A stretch of DNA of 64,000 nt. It comes from Carbonactinospora thermoautotrophica. Lineage in GTDB: Bacteria; Actinomycetota; Actinomycetes; Streptomycetales; Carbonactinosporaceae. The stretch spans positions 620,001 to 684,000 of the forward strand of contig NZ_JYIJ01000017.1 in assembly GCF_001543895.1 (NCBI RefSeq). Reading direction: 5' to 3'. Positions 54,054-64,000 of the stretch are shown here, one piece after another (the stretch's first letter is position 1; each line of letters opens with the position of its first letter). The notes under the pieces are model-generated. The model was not told where the DNA came from, made no database searches, and saw only the letters and a program-made list of their open reading frames with translations. The translations under genes were made by a program, and so were the position numbers.

Positions 54054-54623
54054 TCACGCTTCCTTGAACGGGAAGCCGAGGTGCCGCAGGAGGGCCAGGC
54101 CCTCCTCGTCGTTCTTGGCAGTGGTCACCACGGTGATGTCCATACCGCGGACCCGGTCGATCTTGTCCTGGTCCACCTCATGGAACATGCTCTGCTCGGT
54201 CAGGCCGAACGTGTAGTTCCCGTTGCCGTCGAACTGCTTCGGCGACAGACCGCGGAAGTCCCGGATCCGGGGCAGCGCGAGGGTCAGCAGCCGGTCCAGG
54301 AACTCCCACATCCGGTCGCCGCGCAACGTCACGTGGGCGCCGATCGGCTGACCAGCGCGCAGCTTGAACTGCGCGATGGACTTCTTGGCCCGCGAGATCG
54401 CCGGCTTCTGGCCGGTGATCGCGGCGAGGTCCCGCACAGCGCCCTCGATCAGCTTGGAGTCACGGGCAGCCTCACCGACACCCATGTTGACCACGATCTT
54501 GGTCACCATGGGCACCTGGTGGATGTTCTTGTACCCGAACTCCTCGCGCAGCTTGCCGAGGATCTCCTCGCGGTACCGCTGCTTGAGCCGCGGAACCGGA
54601 CGCTCAGTCACAGTCGTCGTCAT
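54054..54623 (-). CDS. rplE: 50S ribosomal protein L5
   Basis: 189 residues: [31 protein letters not shown]-type block ([20 protein letters not shown]), [20 protein letters not shown] and [19 protein letters not shown]. 5S rRNA binding. Start overlaps the rplX stop by one base. Confidence 0.97.
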   Translation of the reverse strand: MTTTVTERPVPRLKQRYREEILGKLREEFGYKNIHQVPMVTKIVVNMGVGEAARDSKLIEGAVRDLAAITGQKPAISRAKKSIAQFKLRAGQPIGAHVTLRGDRMWEFLDRLLTLALPRIRDFRGLSPKQFDGNGNYTFGLTEQSMFHEVDQDKIDRVRGMDITVVTTAKNDEEGLALLRHLGFPFKEA

Positions 54624-54970
54624 CAGATGTCCTCACCGGTCCGCTTGGCGTACCGGATCTTGTTGCCGTTCTCGTCGAAGCGGTAACCCACGCGGGTCGG
54701 CACCTTCTTGCCCTCGTGCTCCACGACCAGCATCACGTTGCTGACGTGGATCGGGGCCTCCTGCGTGATGATGCCGCCGGTCTTCGCACCCCGGGCGGTC
54801 TGGCCCACCTTGGTGTGCTTCTTGATCCGGTTCACGCCCTCGACGAGCACACGCTGCTCGCGCGGGTACGCGGCGATGACCCGGCCTTGCAGGCCCTTGT
54901 CCTTGCCAGAGATGACCTGGACCAGGTCACCCTTCTTGATGCGCATCGGCTTGGCTCGCTTGCCCGCCAT
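54623..54970 (-). CDS. rplX: 50S ribosomal protein L24
   Basis: 115 residues: [20 protein letters not shown] (KOW motif), [12 protein letters not shown], and [20 protein letters not shown]. Two bases after rplN. Confidence 0.97.
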   Translation of the reverse strand: MAGKRAKPMRIKKGDLVQVISGKDKGLQGRVIAAYPREQRVLVEGVNRIKKHTKVGQTARGAKTGGIITQEAPIHVSNVMLVVEHEGKKVPTRVGYRFDENGNKIRYAKRTGEDI

Positions 54971-54972
54971 GC

Positions 54973-55341
54973 TCAGAGCACCTCCGGCGCCAGCGAGATG
55001 ATCTTCATGAACTTCTTCTCACGCAGCTCGCGGCCGACCGGGCCGAAGATGCGGGTCCCGCGGGGTTCACCGTCGCCCTTGAGGATGACGGCGGCGTTCT
55101 CGTCGAAGCGGATGTAGGAGCCGTCGACACGCCGGCGCTCCTTGGTGGTCCGCACGACGACCGCCTTGACGACATCGCCCTTCTTGACGTTGCCACCGGG
55201 GATCGCGTCCTTCACGGTGGCGACGATGACATCGCCGATACCCGCGTAGCGCCGACCCGAGCCCCCGAGGACACGGATGCAGAGCAGTTCCTTGGCACCC
55301 GTGTTGTCGGCGACCTTGAGTCGCGACTCCTGCTGGATCAC
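54973..55341 (-). CDS. rplN: 50S ribosomal protein L14
   Basis: 122 residues: [60 protein letters not shown] and the end [13 protein letters not shown]. Highly conserved. Confidence 0.98.
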   Translation of the reverse strand: MIQQESRLKVADNTGAKELLCIRVLGGSGRRYAGIGDVIVATVKDAIPGGNVKKGDVVKAVVVRTTKERRRVDGSYIRFDENAAVILKGDGEPRGTRIFGPVGRELREKKFMKIISLAPEVL

Positions 55342-55391
55342 GTCTAACTCCTGATCGTCAGGTCAGCCCGATCCCAGTACGCGGGACTGAA

Positions 55392-55685
55392 CTACTTCGC
55401 CTTCTCGAGGATCTCGACGACGCGCCAGCGCTTCGTCGCCGACAGCGGCCGCGTCTCCATGAGGAGCACGCGGTCGCCGACGCCGCACTGGTTGTGCTCG
55501 TCGTGCGCCTTCAGCTTGGAGGTACGGCGGATGACCTTGCCGTAGAGCGGGTGCTTGACCCGGTCCTCGACAGCGACGACGACGGTCTTGTCCATCTTGT
55601 CGCTGACGACATAGCCCTCGCGGGTCTTGCGGAAGCCCCGCCGCTTGGTCTGCTCGGTCACGTTGTTCGCTGCCTTCTCGGTCAT
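55392..55685 (-). CDS. rpsQ: 30S ribosomal protein S17
   Basis: 97 residues: [40 protein letters not shown] and MHDE-like [24 protein letters not shown] overlap with rpmC (55682-55685). Confidence 0.97.
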   Translation of the reverse strand: MTEKAANNVTEQTKRRGFRKTREGYVVSDKMDKTVVVAVEDRVKHPLYGKVIRRTSKLKAHDEHNQCGVGDRVLLMETRPLSATKRWRVVEILEKAK

Positions 55686-55921
55686 GCCGCGCCCTCCGTG
55701 GTCTCCACGGTGGAGATGCCGAGCTCGCGCTCGCGCAGAATCGTGTAGATGCGGGCGATGTCCTTACGGACGGCCTTGAGCCGGCCGTGGTTCTCCAGCT
55801 GGCCCGTGGCCGCCTGGAACCGGAGGTTGAACAGCTCCTCCTTGGCCTCACGCAGCTTCGTGAGGAGTTCCTCATCCGTGAGGTTCCGCAGCTCGCTCGG
55901 CTTGGTCCCGGCAGCCATCAC
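55682..55921 (-). CDS. rpmC: 50S ribosomal protein L29
   Basis: 79 residues: [59 protein letters not shown]. Overlaps rplP by four bases and rpsQ by four. Confidence 0.97.
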   Translation of the reverse strand: MMAAGTKPSELRNLTDEELLTKLREAKEELFNLRFQAATGQLENHGRLKAVRKDIARIYTILRERELGISTVETTEGAA

Positions 55922-56337
55922 GCTTCACCTGCCTCGCGCTTGATGAACCGCGCCTTGATCGGGAGCTTGTGGATCGCCCGGCGCATGGCCTCGCGGGCCA
56001 CCGGCTCCGGGACACCGGACAGCTCGAACATGACGCGGCCAGGCTTGACGTTCGCGACCCACCACTCCGGGGAGCCCTTACCGGAGCCCATCCGGGTCTC
56101 GGCCGGCTTCTTGGTCAGCGGGCGGTCCGGGTAGATGTTGATCCAGACCTTGCCGCCACGCCGGATGTGCCGGGTCATCGCGATACGCGCGGACTCGATC
56201 TGACGGTTGGTGATGTACCCGGGCTCCAGCGCCTGGATCCCGTACTCACCGAACGCGATCTTCGTACCGCCCTTCGCCATGCCGGAGCGCTTCGGGTGGT
56301 GCTGCTTGCGGTGCTTGACCCTACGCGGGATCAGCAT
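55918..56337 (-). CDS. rplP: 50S ribosomal protein L16
   Basis: 139 residues from the ATG at 56337: [40 protein letters not shown], and [20 protein letters not shown]. The upstream open frame is a shadow of rpsC. 7 bases after rpsC. Confidence 0.97.
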   Translation of the reverse strand: MLIPRRVKHRKQHHPKRSGMAKGGTKIAFGEYGIQALEPGYITNRQIESARIAMTRHIRRGGKVWINIYPDRPLTKKPAETRMGSGKGSPEWWVANVKPGRVMFELSGVPEPVAREAMRRAIHKLPIKARFIKREAGEA

Positions 56338-56344
56338 GGTGAGG

Positions 56345-57190
56345 TCAGCCCTCCTTCGCGGCGTTCTGCTCAGTGGTCGCCGCGGCCTGGTTGCTCGTGG
56401 CCTCAGTGACCCGGGTGGGCGGGTTGGTCTGCTGGGTCGCCTCGGGCGCCTGCTGCTGGCCCTGCTGACCGGCGCGGCCCTTGCCGCCGGGGCGGCGGGA
56501 GCGGGGCGGACGGCTCGGACGGCCGGCGCGGGCGGACTGCGCGGCCGCTTCACGCTCAGCCCGCAGGCTCGTCACGTCGCCCTTGTAGATCCACACCTTC
56601 ACGCCGATCCGGCCGAAGGTGGTCCGGGCCTCATAGAAGCCGTAGTCGATGTTCGCCCGCAGGGTGTGCAGCGGCACGCGGCCCTCGCGGTAGAACTCCG
56701 ACCGGGACATCTCAGCACCGCCGAGCCGACCCGAGCACTGCACCCGGATGCCCTTGGCGCCCGCCTTCATCGCGCTCTGGATGGCCTTGCGCATGGCCCG
56801 CCGGAACGAGACCCGGCTGGACAGCTGCTCGGCCACGCCCTGTGCGACGAGCTGGGCGTCGATCTCCGGATTCTTGACCTCGAGGATGTTGAGCTGGACC
56901 TGCTTGCCGGTCAGCTTCTCGAGGTCGCCGCGGATCCGGTCGGCCTCCGCACCGCGGCGGCCGATGACGATGCCTGGCCGGGCGGTGTGGATGTCGACGC
57001 GGACACGGTCCCGTGTGCGCTCGATCTCGACCTTGGAGATGCCCGCGCGTTCCATGCCCTGCGTCATCATCCGCCGGATGGCCACGTCTTCCTTGACGTA
57101 GTCCTTGTACAGCTTGTCGGCGTACCACCGGCTCTTGAAGTCGGTGGTGATACCCAGGCGGAACCCGTGCGGGTTGACCTTCTGCCCCAC
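56345..57190 (-). CDS. rpsC: 30S ribosomal protein S3
   Basis: 281 residues from the GTG at 57190 ([20 protein letters not shown]), which overlaps the rplV stop (TAGTG) and has GGAGG upstream. KH domain with [20 protein letters not shown], then [20 protein letters not shown]. After residue ~225 comes a basic, then Gln/Thr/Ala-rich tail ([17 protein letters not shown]), longer than the E. coli protein but usual in high-GC Gram-positives. Confidence 0.97.
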   Translation of the reverse strand: MGQKVNPHGFRLGITTDFKSRWYADKLYKDYVKEDVAIRRMMTQGMERAGISKVEIERTRDRVRVDIHTARPGIVIGRRGAEADRIRGDLEKLTGKQVQLNILEVKNPEIDAQLVAQGVAEQLSSRVSFRRAMRKAIQSAMKAGAKGIRVQCSGRLGGAEMSRSEFYREGRVPLHTLRANIDYGFYEARTTFGRIGVKVWIYKGDVTSLRAEREAAAQSARAGRPSRPPRSRRPGGKGRAGQQGQQQAPEATQQTNPPTRVTEATSNQAAATTEQNAAKEG

Positions 57191-57606
57191 TAGCGGGTCC
57201 TCCTCTTCTGGTTGTTCGGCTTGCTCTTCGACGCCGCGGCGGGACGCGACTCGACGACCACGGTGATGTGGCTGGTGCGCTTGCGGATCCGGTACGCCCG
57301 ACCCTGGGCGCGCGGGCGGTACCGCTTGAGGGTCGGGCCCTCGTCGACGTACGCCTCGCTGACCACGAGCGTGGCCGGGTCGAGCTGCTTGTTGTTCTCG
57401 GCGTTGGCGACGGCGGAGGCCAGCACCTTGCTCACCGGCTCGGTGGCTGCCTGCGGTGCGAACCGCAGCACCGCCTGAGCCTCGTCCACGGGCAGGCCAC
57501 GGATGAGGTCGATCACGCGGCGGCACTTGTACGGCGACATGCGCACGTACCGCGCCTGCGCGAGAGCGGCCGTCGCCGGAAGCTTCTTGGCCTTGTTCTC
57601 AGCCAC
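57190..57606 (-). CDS. rplV: 50S ribosomal protein L22
   Basis: 138 residues: [39 protein letters not shown], and [20 protein letters not shown] with basic tail. Lines the exit tunnel. Overlaps rpsS by eight bases. Confidence 0.97.
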   Translation of the reverse strand: MAENKAKKLPATAALAQARYVRMSPYKCRRVIDLIRGLPVDEAQAVLRFAPQAATEPVSKVLASAVANAENNKQLDPATLVVSEAYVDEGPTLKRYRPRAQGRAYRIRKRTSHITVVVESRPAAASKSKPNNQKRRTR

Positions 57607-57880
57607 GGCGGGACCTCCGGTCTTCCTTGACGTGGCCGCGGAACGTCCGGGTGGGCGCGAACTCGCCGAGCTTGTGCCCCACCATCGCCTCGGTGATGAA
57701 CACGGGGACGTGCTTGCGGCCGTCGTGAACGGCGATCGTGTGCCCGATCATGGCCGGCACGATCATCGAACGCCGGGACCAGGTCTTGATGACGGTCTTG
57801 GTGCCCTTCGCGTTCTGCTCCTCCACCTTCTTCATGAGGTGGTCGTCCACGAAGGGACCCTTCTTCAGGCTGCGCGGCAT
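57599..57880 (-). CDS. rpsS: 30S ribosomal protein S19
   Basis: 93 residues: [40 protein letters not shown], and [20 protein letters not shown]. 14 bases after rplB. Confidence 0.98.
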   Translation of the reverse strand: MPRSLKKGPFVDDHLMKKVEEQNAKGTKTVIKTWSRRSMIVPAMIGHTIAVHDGRKHVPVFITEAMVGHKLGEFAPTRTFRGHVKEDRRSRRG

Positions 57881-57894
57881 CTCGGACCTTGCTC

Positions 57895-58731
57895 CTAGCG
57901 CTTCTTGTTGGCCTTACGGCGACGGACGATGAACTTGTCGCTCGGCTTCTTCGCCCGCCGGGTACGGCCCTCGGGCTTGCCCCAGGGACTCACCGGGTGA
58001 CGACCACCGGACGTCTTGCCCTCACCACCACCGTGCGGGTGGTCGATCGGGTTCATCGCGACGCCTCGGACCGAGGGACGCTTGCCCTTCCACCGCATCC
58101 GGCCGGCCTTGCCCCAGTTGATGTTCGACTGCTCGGCGTTGCCGACCTCGCCGACCGTCGCGCGGCAGCGCACGTCGACGTTGCGGATCTCGCCCGACGG
58201 CATCCGCAGCTGGGCGTACGGGCCCTCCTTCGCGACCAGCTGCACGCTGGCGCCGGCCGCGCGGGCGATCTTGGCGCCGCCGCCCGGACGCAGCTCGATG
58301 CAGTGCACGAACGTGCCGACCGGGATGTTCCGCAGCGGCAGGTTGTTGCCCGGCTTGATGTCCGCCTGCGGACCGTTCTCGACGATGTCGCCCTGCTTCA
58401 GCTTGTTCGGCGCGATGATGTAGCGCTTCTCGCCGTCGAAGTAGTGCAGCAGCGCGATGCGCGCGGTGCGGTTCGGGTCGTACTCGATGTGCGCGACCTT
58501 CGCCGGCACGCCGTCCTTGTCGTCGCGGCGGAAGTCGATGACCCGGTACGCCCGCTTGTGACCACCGCCCTGGTGGCGGGCGGTCACGCGGCCGTGGTTG
58601 TTGCGGCCGCCCTTGTTGTGCAGGGGACGGACCAGCGACTTCTCCGGCTCCGACCGCGTGATCTCGACGAAGTCGGCAACGCTGGCGCCACGACGGCCCG
58701 GCGTCGTCGGCTTGTACTTGCGGATGCCCAT
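57895..58731 (-). CDS. rplB: 50S ribosomal protein L2
   Basis: 278 residues: [40 protein letters not shown], and [20 protein letters not shown] containing the histidine near the peptidyl transferase centre. Basic C-terminus. Confidence 0.98.
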   Translation of the reverse strand: MGIRKYKPTTPGRRGASVADFVEITRSEPEKSLVRPLHNKGGRNNHGRVTARHQGGGHKRAYRVIDFRRDDKDGVPAKVAHIEYDPNRTARIALLHYFDGEKRYIIAPNKLKQGDIVENGPQADIKPGNNLPLRNIPVGTFVHCIELRPGGGAKIARAAGASVQLVAKEGPYAQLRMPSGEIRNVDVRCRATVGEVGNAEQSNINWGKAGRMRWKGKRPSVRGVAMNPIDHPHGGGEGKTSGGRHPVSPWGKPEGRTRRAKKPSDKFIVRRRKANKKR

Positions 58732-58764
58732 GTTTCAGATCCTCGCGCTCAGTTCGTCACTCGG

Positions 58765-59067
58765 TCAGGAGACCGGTCCACCGAAGATGTCGATCCGGTC
58801 GCCTTCGGCCACGGTCACGATGGCGCGCTTGGTGTCCTTACGCTTGCCGTAACCGAAACGGGTGCGCTTGCGCTTGCCCTGCCGGTTGATGGTGTTCACG
58901 TTCTTGACCTTGACGCCGAACACCTTCTCGACCGCGATCTTGATCTCGGTCTTGTTGGCCTCCGGGTGGACGAGGAACGTGTACTTGTTCTCGTCCAACA
59001 GGCCGTAGCTCTTCTCGGAGACGACGGGGGCGAGCAGGATGTCGCGCGGGTCGCGGTTCAGGTTCAC
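58765..59067 (-). CDS. rplW: 50S ribosomal protein L23
   Basis: 100 residues: [60 protein letters not shown]. Docking site for SRP and trigger factor at the tunnel exit. Overlaps rplD by four bases. Confidence 0.97.
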   Translation of the reverse strand: MNLNRDPRDILLAPVVSEKSYGLLDENKYTFLVHPEANKTEIKIAVEKVFGVKVKNVNTINRQGKRKRTRFGYGKRKDTKRAIVTVAEGDRIDIFGGPVS

Positions 59068-59756
59068 TGGGCGGCCTCCTCGCTCTCGGCGACCTCGCTC
59101 TCGCGGGCCACGGCGGTCACCGACTTGCCCTTGGGCGAGCCGCTGATGAACCGCTGGAACGCGGCCTCGGTGAACACCACGTCGTCCGAGACCATCACGT
59201 CGTACGTGTTGAGCTGGTCCGGGGCGATCAGGTGCACCTCGGGCAGGTTCCGCAGGCTCTTCCAGGTCAGCTCGTCGTCCCGCTCGACGACCACGAGCAC
59301 GTGCTTGCGCTCGGTCAGCCGCCGGAGCGCCTGCAGACCGGCCTTGGTCGACGGCACGTCACCCTCGATGAAGGACGACACCACGTGCACGCGGCCGTTG
59401 CGCGCCCGGTCGGTCAGCGCGCCGCGCAGCGCGGCCGCCTTCATCTTCTTCGGCGTCCGCTGCTCGTAGTTGCGCGGCGTCGGGCCGTGCACGGTGCCTC
59501 CGCCGGTGAACTGCGGCGCCCGGATCGAGCCCTGGCGGGCCCGGCCGGTGCCCTTCTGGCGGTACGGCTTCTTGCCGCCGCCGCTGACCTCGCCACGGGT
59601 CTTGGTGTCGTGTGTACCCTGGCGCGCCGCGGCGAGCTGTGCCACCACGACCTGGTGGATCAACGGCACGTTGACCTGGACGTCGAAGATCTCCGCCGGG
59701 AGCTCGACCGTGCCGGTGATCTCGCCGGCGGGCGACAGAACGTTCACAGTGCTCAT
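59064..59756 (-). CDS. rplD: 50S ribosomal protein L4
   Basis: 230 residues from the ATG at 59756: [20 protein letters not shown], the basic loop [20 protein letters not shown] that reaches the exit tunnel, and [20 protein letters not shown]. Overlaps rplC by four bases. A short Glu/Ala-rich end. Confidence 0.97.
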   Translation of the reverse strand: MSTVNVLSPAGEITGTVELPAEIFDVQVNVPLIHQVVVAQLAAARQGTHDTKTRGEVSGGGKKPYRQKGTGRARQGSIRAPQFTGGGTVHGPTPRNYEQRTPKKMKAAALRGALTDRARNGRVHVVSSFIEGDVPSTKAGLQALRRLTERKHVLVVVERDDELTWKSLRNLPEVHLIAPDQLNTYDVMVSDDVVFTEAAFQRFISGSPKGKSVTAVARESEVAESEEAAQ

Positions 59757-60418
59757 TCGGCGGCCCCCACAGGCTGAGCGGCCTTGGCCGCGGTCTTCAC
59801 CAGGACGAGCCCGCCGTTCGGACCGGGGACGGCACCCTTGATCAAGAGGATGCCCTTCTCCGCGTCCACGGCGTGAACGGTCAGGTTCTGCACGGTCACG
59901 CGCTCGCCACCCATCCGGCCGGCCATCCGCAGGCCCTTGAACACGCGGCCCGGCGTGGCGCACGCGCCGATCGAACCCGGCGAGCGGTGCTTGCGCTGGG
60001 TACCGTGCGAGGCGCCCAGACCGCCGAACCCGTGGCGCTTCATGACACCCGCGGTGCCCTTGCCCTTGCTGGTGCCGACGACGTCGACCTTCTGGCCGGC
60101 TTCGAAGATGTCGACCGTGATCTCCTGGCCGAGCGTGTACTCGCTCGCGTCGTCCGTACGCAGCTCGACGAGGTGACGTCGCGGAGTCACCCCGGCCTTC
60201 TCGAAGTGACCGGCGAGCGGCTTCGTGACCTTGCGCGGGTCGATCGCGCCGTACGCGATCTGGACGGCTGAGTAGCCGTCCTTCTCGGGGGTACGTACCT
60301 GGGTCACGACGCAGGGCCCGGCCTTGACCACGGTCACCGGAACGACGCGGTTGTTCTCGTCCCAGACCTGGGTCATGCCGAGCTTCTCGCCCAGGACGCC
60401 CTTAATCTGCTTGGCCAT
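59753..60418 (-). CDS. rplC: 50S ribosomal protein L3
   Basis: 221 residues from the ATG at 60418: [60 protein letters not shown] and [15 protein letters not shown]. An earlier in-frame start at 60457 overlaps the rpsJ gap and is unlikely. Confidence 0.97.
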   Translation of the reverse strand: MAKQIKGVLGEKLGMTQVWDENNRVVPVTVVKAGPCVVTQVRTPEKDGYSAVQIAYGAIDPRKVTKPLAGHFEKAGVTPRRHLVELRTDDASEYTLGQEITVDIFEAGQKVDVVGTSKGKGTAGVMKRHGFGGLGASHGTQRKHRSPGSIGACATPGRVFKGLRMAGRMGGERVTVQNLTVHAVDAEKGILLIKGAVPGPNGGLVLVKTAAKAAQPVGAAE

Positions 60419-60431
60419 CGCGGTGCGTCCC

Positions 60432-60740
60432 TCAGAGCTTGATCTCGATGTCGACACCGGCCGGCAGGTCGAGCCGCATCAGCGAGTCGACCGTCTTCGG
60501 CGTGGGGTCGAGGATGTCGATGAGGCGCTTGTGCGTGCGCATCTCGAAGTGCTCGCGCGAGTCCTTGTACTTGTGCGGCGAGCGGATGACGCAGTACACG
60601 TTCTTCTCAGTCGGCAGCGGCACCGGGCCCGCGACCTGCGCACCCGTGCGCGTCACCGTCTCGACGATCTTCCGCGCCGAGCTGTCGATGACCTCGTGGT
60701 CGTAGGCCTTGAGCCGGATGCGGATCTTCTGTCCCGCCAT
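60432..60740 (-). CDS. rpsJ: 30S ribosomal protein S10
   Basis: 102 residues: [60 protein letters not shown]. First gene of the S10 operon; also serves as NusE in antitermination. Confidence 0.98.
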   Translation of the reverse strand: MAGQKIRIRLKAYDHEVIDSSARKIVETVTRTGAQVAGPVPLPTEKNVYCVIRSPHKYKDSREHFEMRTHKRLIDILDPTPKTVDSLMRLDLPAGVDIEIKL

Positions 60741-61072
60741 GGCTTCTTCGTCGTCCTTCTCTCGTACCGCTGCTTGGTCCCGGCCGGCGCTTCCGACCGG
60801 TCGGCGCCAGGATTGGCGCCCCGAGAAAATTGCCTGATTTCTCCGACCCCCGCGGTCGGGCGTGTCGCCGCTGTGACCATACGAGGCCCTGAGCTTCGCA
60901 CAGAGGGGGCTCCTCGCGGGGAACGGAGGAACCAGGCGGACGCCCTTCCAGGCTCAACAGATCGAGCCTGGTCGGACCACGGGCGGCTGAGTTGTGTTTG
61001 GACACATCCCAGCCGCCCGACAGCAACTGGTCCATTATGCCGCAGACAGCGCGGCTTTGGCCAATCGAGAGG
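60741..61072 (-). promoter_or_regulatory. S10-operon leader region with hairpins
   Basis: Between tuf and rpsJ. On the minus strand, in order: GGGCGGCTG / CAGCCGCCC (60981-60989 with 61010-61018), CCAGGCTC / GAGCCTGG (60948-60971), a possible -10 TATGGT (60876-60881), and a leader hairpin GGCGCCA / TGGCGCC (60805-60822). The first two may back up the tuf terminator; the last lies in the rpsJ leader and could regulate it. No gene. Confidence 0.45.
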
Positions 61073-61095
61073 CTGCCCGGCGGGACGCCGGGCAG
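61073..61095 (-). terminator. Terminator of tuf
   Basis: CTGCCCGGC-GGGAC-GCCGGGCAG, perfect 9-bp stem four bases after the tuf stop codon. Confidence 0.7.
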
Positions 61096-61099
61096 GACC

Positions 61100-62293
61100 T
61101 CACTTGAGGATCTTGGTGACGCGACCGGCGCCGACGGTACGGCCACCCTCACGGATCGCGAAGCGGAGACCCTCCTCCATCGCGATCGGCTGGATGAGCT
61201 CGACCCGCATCTCGGTGTTGTCACCCGGCATGACCATCTCGGTGCCCTCGGGCAGGTGCACCACGCCGGTCACGTCCGTGGTCCGGAAGTAGAACTGCGG
61301 GCGGTAGTTGTTGAAGAACGGCGTGTGCCGACCACCCTCGTCCTTGGACAGGACGTAGACCTGGGCCTCGAACTCGGTGTGCGGGGTGACCGAACCCGGC
61401 TTGCAGACGACCATGCCGCGCTCGACGTCCTCGCGCTTGGTGCCGCGGAGCAGCAGACCGACGTTCTCACCGGCCTGGCCCTCGTCCAGCAGCTTGCGGA
61501 ACATCTCGATGCCGGTCACGACCGTCTTCTGCGACTTCTCGCGGATGCCGATGATCTCGACTTCCTCGTTCAGCTTGATCACGCCACGCTCGATACGGCC
61601 GGTGACGACCGTACCGCGACCGGTGATCGTGAAGACGTCCTCGATCGGCATCAGGAACGGCTTGTCGACGTCCCGCACCGGGGTCGGGATGTTCTCGTCG
61701 ACCGCGTTCAGCAGCTCCATGATCTTCTCGGCCCACTCGGGGTCACCCTCGAGCGCCTTCAGGGCGGAGACACGGACGACGGGAACATCGTCACCCGGGA
61801 ACTCGTACTCGTTGAGGAGCTCCCGCACCTCGAGCTCGACCAGCTCCAGGATCTCCTCGTCGTCGACCATGTCGGCCTTGTTCAGGGCCACGACGATGTA
61901 GGGCACGCCGACCTGGCGGGCCAGCAGGACGTGCTCCTTCGTCTGCGGCATGGGGCCGTCGGTCGCAGCGACCACCAGGATCGCGCCGTCCATCTGGGCG
62001 GCACCGGTGATCATGTTCTTGATGTAGTCCGCGTGACCCGGGCAGTCAACGTGCGCGTAGTGGCGCTTCTCGGTCTGGTACTCGACGTGCGCGATCGAGA
62101 TGGTGATACCGCGCTGCCGCTCCTCCGGCGCCTTGTCGATCTGATCGAACGGCGTGAAGGGGTTGACGTCCGGGTACTTGTCGTGCAGCACCTTCGTGAT
62201 CGCCGCGGTCAGGGTCGTCTTCCCGTGGTCGATGTGGCCGATGGTGCCGATGTTGACGTGCGGCTTAGTGCGCTCGAACTTCGCCTTAGCCAC
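61100..62293 (-). CDS. tuf: Elongation factor Tu
   Basis: 397 residues. GTP-binding motifs: G1 [11 protein letters not shown]3 DCPGHADY, G4 [17 protein letters not shown] is the effector loop. Domain 2/3 landmarks include [12 protein letters not shown] and [27 protein letters not shown] precedes the ATG. It carries aminoacyl-tRNA to the ribosome. The str-operon order fusA-tuf is preserved. Confidence 0.98.
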   Translation of the reverse strand: MAKAKFERTKPHVNIGTIGHIDHGKTTLTAAITKVLHDKYPDVNPFTPFDQIDKAPEERQRGITISIAHVEYQTEKRHYAHVDCPGHADYIKNMITGAAQMDGAILVVAATDGPMPQTKEHVLLARQVGVPYIVVALNKADMVDDEEILELVELEVRELLNEYEFPGDDVPVVRVSALKALEGDPEWAEKIMELLNAVDENIPTPVRDVDKPFLMPIEDVFTITGRGTVVTGRIERGVIKLNEEVEIIGIREKSQKTVVTGIEMFRKLLDEGQAGENVGLLLRGTKREDVERGMVVCKPGSVTPHTEFEAQVYVLSKDEGGRHTPFFNNYRPQFYFRTTDVTGVVHLPEGTEMVMPGDNTEMRVELIQPIAMEEGLRFAIREGGRTVGAGRVTKILK

Positions 62294-62403
62294 TTTGGGG
62301 GGTCCTCCTGTGGACTGGTGCTTAACGCCGTACGACGTTTGGCGATTCGGGATTGGTGACTCCGGTCAGGACCGGGGTGGGACGGTGGCCGGCTCGTGGC
62401 TGG

Positions 62404-64000
62404 TCACTCGCCCCGAGCCTTCTTGATGATTTCGTCCGCGACGTTCTTCGGAACCTCCGCGTACGAGTGGAACTGCATGGTGTAGGAGGCTCGACCCTGC
62501 GTCTTGCTCCGAAGGTCACCGACGTACCCGAACATCTCCGACAGCGGGACCAGCGCCTTGACGACGCGGGCGCCCGCACGCTCCTCCATAGCCTGGATCT
62601 GGCCACGGCGGGAGTTGAGGTCGCCGATGACTTCGCCCATGTAGTCCTCGGGCGTGGTCACCTCGACGGCCATCATGGGTTCGAGCAGCACCGGGTCCGC
62701 CCGCCGCGCGGCCTCCTTGAACGCCATGGAACCGGCGATCTTGAAGGCCATCTCGGAGGAGTCGACCTCGTGGTACGCGCCATCCTGGAGCGTGACCTTG
62801 ACGTCGACCAGCGGGTAGCCGGCGAGCACGCCGAACTCCATGGCCTCCTGGCAACCGGCGTCGACCGCGGGGATGTACTCCTTCGGGATGCGACCACCGG
62901 TGATGTTGTTGACGAACTCGTAGCCGCCGTCACCGCCGCCTGTGGGCTCGATGTCGATGACCACCCGGGCGAACTGGCCGGCGCCACCCGTCTGCTTCTT
63001 GTGGGTGTACTCGACCTTCTCGACCTTCTTGCGGATGGTCTCCCGGTAGGCGACCTGCGGCTTGCCGATGTTCGCCTCGACCTTGAACTCGCGCTTCATG
63101 CGGTCGACCAGCACCTCGAGGTGCAGCTCGCCCATGCCCGAGATGACGGTCTGCCCGGTCTCCTCGTCGGTCCGCACCTGGAAGGTCGGGTCCTCCTCAG
63201 CGAGCCGCTGGATGGCGGTGGCCAGCTTGTCCTGGTCCGCCTTCGACTTCGGCTCGATGGCGACCGAGATGACCGGCGCCGGGAAGTTCATCGACTCGAG
63301 GATGATGGGCGCCTCGGGACCGCAGAGCGTGTCACCGGTCGTGGTGTCCTTCAGACCCATGACGGCGACGATCTGGCCGGCCGACGCGAGCGAGATCTCC
63401 TCCCGCTTGTTCGCGTGCATCCGGTAGACCTTGCCGATCCGCTCCTTGCGGCCCTTGGTGCTGTTGAGCACCTGGGCGCCGGGCGTGAGCGTGCCGGAGT
63501 ACACCCGCACGTAGGTGAGCTTGCCCAGGTGCGGGTCACTCATGATCTTGAACGCCAGCGCCGACAGCGGTGCCTTCGGGTCCGGCTCGCGCTCGAGGAT
63601 CTCGTCCTCGTTGCCGACCGCGTGGCCCTCGACGTTGCCGATGTCCAGCGGCGAGGGCAGGTACCGCACGACCGCGTCCAGCATCGGCTGCACGCCCTTG
63701 TTCTTGAACGCGGAGCCGCACAGGACCGGGGTCAGCTTCAGGGCGATCGTGGCGCGACGGATGGCCTGGATGATCTGCTCCTCGGAAGGCTCCTCACCCT
63801 CCAGGTACAGCTCCATGATCTCGTCGTCGGCCTCGGCCAGAGTCTCGATCAGCCGGTCACGCCACTCGCGGGCGGCTTCGGCGTGGGTCGCCGGGATGTC
63901 GAGGACGTCGTACTTCTCGCCCTTGTCGTCGCCCTGCCAGATCAGCGCCTTCTGCGCGATCAGGTCGATGACGCCCTTGAAGTCCGCCTCGGCGCCGACT
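62404..64000 (-). CDS. fusA: Elongation factor G, N-terminal part outside the window
   Basis: 532 C-terminal codons are visible; the G domain motifs lie beyond position 64000. The visible part starts [20 protein letters not shown] in the late G domain. It continues through domain II ([20 protein letters not shown]), domain III ([19 protein letters not shown]), domain IV ([18 protein letters not shown]) and domain V ([20 protein letters not shown]), ending KKARGE. Drives translocation. tuf follows after 110 bases. Confidence 0.98.
   Translation of the reverse strand, partial: VGAEADFKGVIDLIAQKALIWQGDDKGEKYDVLDIPATHAEAAREWRDRLIETLAEADDEIMELYLEGEEPSEEQIIQAIRRATIALKLTPVLCGSAFKNKGVQPMLDAVVRYLPSPLDIGNVEGHAVGNEDEILEREPDPKAPLSALAFKIMSDPHLGKLTYVRVYSGTLTPGAQVLNSTKGRKERIGKVYRMHANKREEISLASAGQIVAVMGLKDTTTGDTLCGPEAPIILESMNFPAPVISVAIEPKSKADQDKLATAIQRLAEEDPTFQVRTDEETGQTVISGMGELHLEVLVDRMKREFKVEANIGKPQVAYRETIRKKVEKVEYTHKKQTGGAGQFARVVIDIEPTGGGDGGYEFVNNITGGRIPKEYIPAVDAGCQEAMEFGVLAGYPLVDVKVTLQDGAYHEVDSSEMAFKIAGSMAFKEAARRADPVLLEPMMAVEVTTPEDYMGEVIGDLNSRRGQIQAMEERAGARVVKALVPLSEMFGYVGDLRSKTQGRASYTMQFHSYAEVPKNVADEIIKKARGE

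Noticed and set aside
1-64000. CRISPR arrays
   Set aside because: No series of equal repeats with unique spacers was found; the repeats seen (11776, 26308, 29964) are single tandem or direct pairs.
1-64000. tRNA or rRNA genes, including a tRNA as the att site
   Set aside because: No cloverleaf with GGTTCRANYCC-type arm ending at either junction of the element; the junctions lie in the palindrome instead.

Overview
The window is very GC-rich chromosomal DNA from a member of the Actinomycetota. The evidence is the GTG/TTG starts, promoters that look leaderless (TAnnnT six to eight bases before a start), four-base ATGA/GTGA gene overlaps, a C+ form S4, a zinc-binding short S14, an Rv3235-family protein, and the gene neighbourhood fusA-tuf / S10 / spc / alpha / rplM-rpsI-glmM-glmS-acpS-nnrD / alr-tsaE-tsaB-rimI-tsaD. 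I cannot name the genus from sequence alone.

Layout. 1-9.1 kb (+): the end of alr, a hydrolase, a family 4 uracil-DNA glycosylase, tsaE, an XRE regulator, a frameshifted phosphotransferase, then tsaB-rimI-tsaD for the t6A tRNA modification. 9.1-16 kb: an exchanger-like membrane protein, a metallo-beta-lactamase-fold enzyme and a PhoD phosphatase, mixed with decayed DNA (an X-Pro peptidase/CocE remnant, IS3 and IS5 remnants) and an ECF sigma factor without a partner gene. 16-21.9 kb: nnrE/D, acpS and glmS (-), coaA and a short-chain dehydrogenase (+). The alr-tsaD block points the opposite way from the nnrD-acpS-glmS block. In other actinomycetes these usually run together, which suggests an old inversion with an end near the IS debris.

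23.3-33.0 kb is a 9.65-kb integrated element with lower GC. It carries a large serine recombinase next to one end, a small excisionase-like HTH protein, zinc-ribbon proteins, an HNH protein with a tandem internal duplication, a protein with two copies of a possibly winged-helix domain, a P27-like phage terminase small subunit and several unknown proteins. No portal, capsid or large terminase gene is visible. The element sits inside a 42-bp palindrome: joining the two flanking halves recreates exactly the palindrome found intact at 5852-5893. A third, shorter copy lies at 38287. Every copy sits between genes that converge (or converged), so the host sequence appears to be a bidirectional terminator used as attB. 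The element looks like a phage-satellite-like integrative element and is the most interesting part of the window.

33-38.3 kb: a radical SAM/SPASM gene that has lost its middle, an Rv3235-family gene and a four-gene ABC-2 transporter operon. 38.3-64 kb (-): glmM, rpsI-rplM, truA, the alpha operon (infA-rpmJ-rpsM-rpsK-rpsD-rpoA-rplQ), map-adk-secY, the spc operon, the S10 operon, tuf and the 3' part of fusA. Strong hairpins lie at several operon joints. Between rplM and truA a short possible transcript on the + strand ends at a perfect 14-bp hairpin. One MFS exporter gene (+) lies between infA and map.
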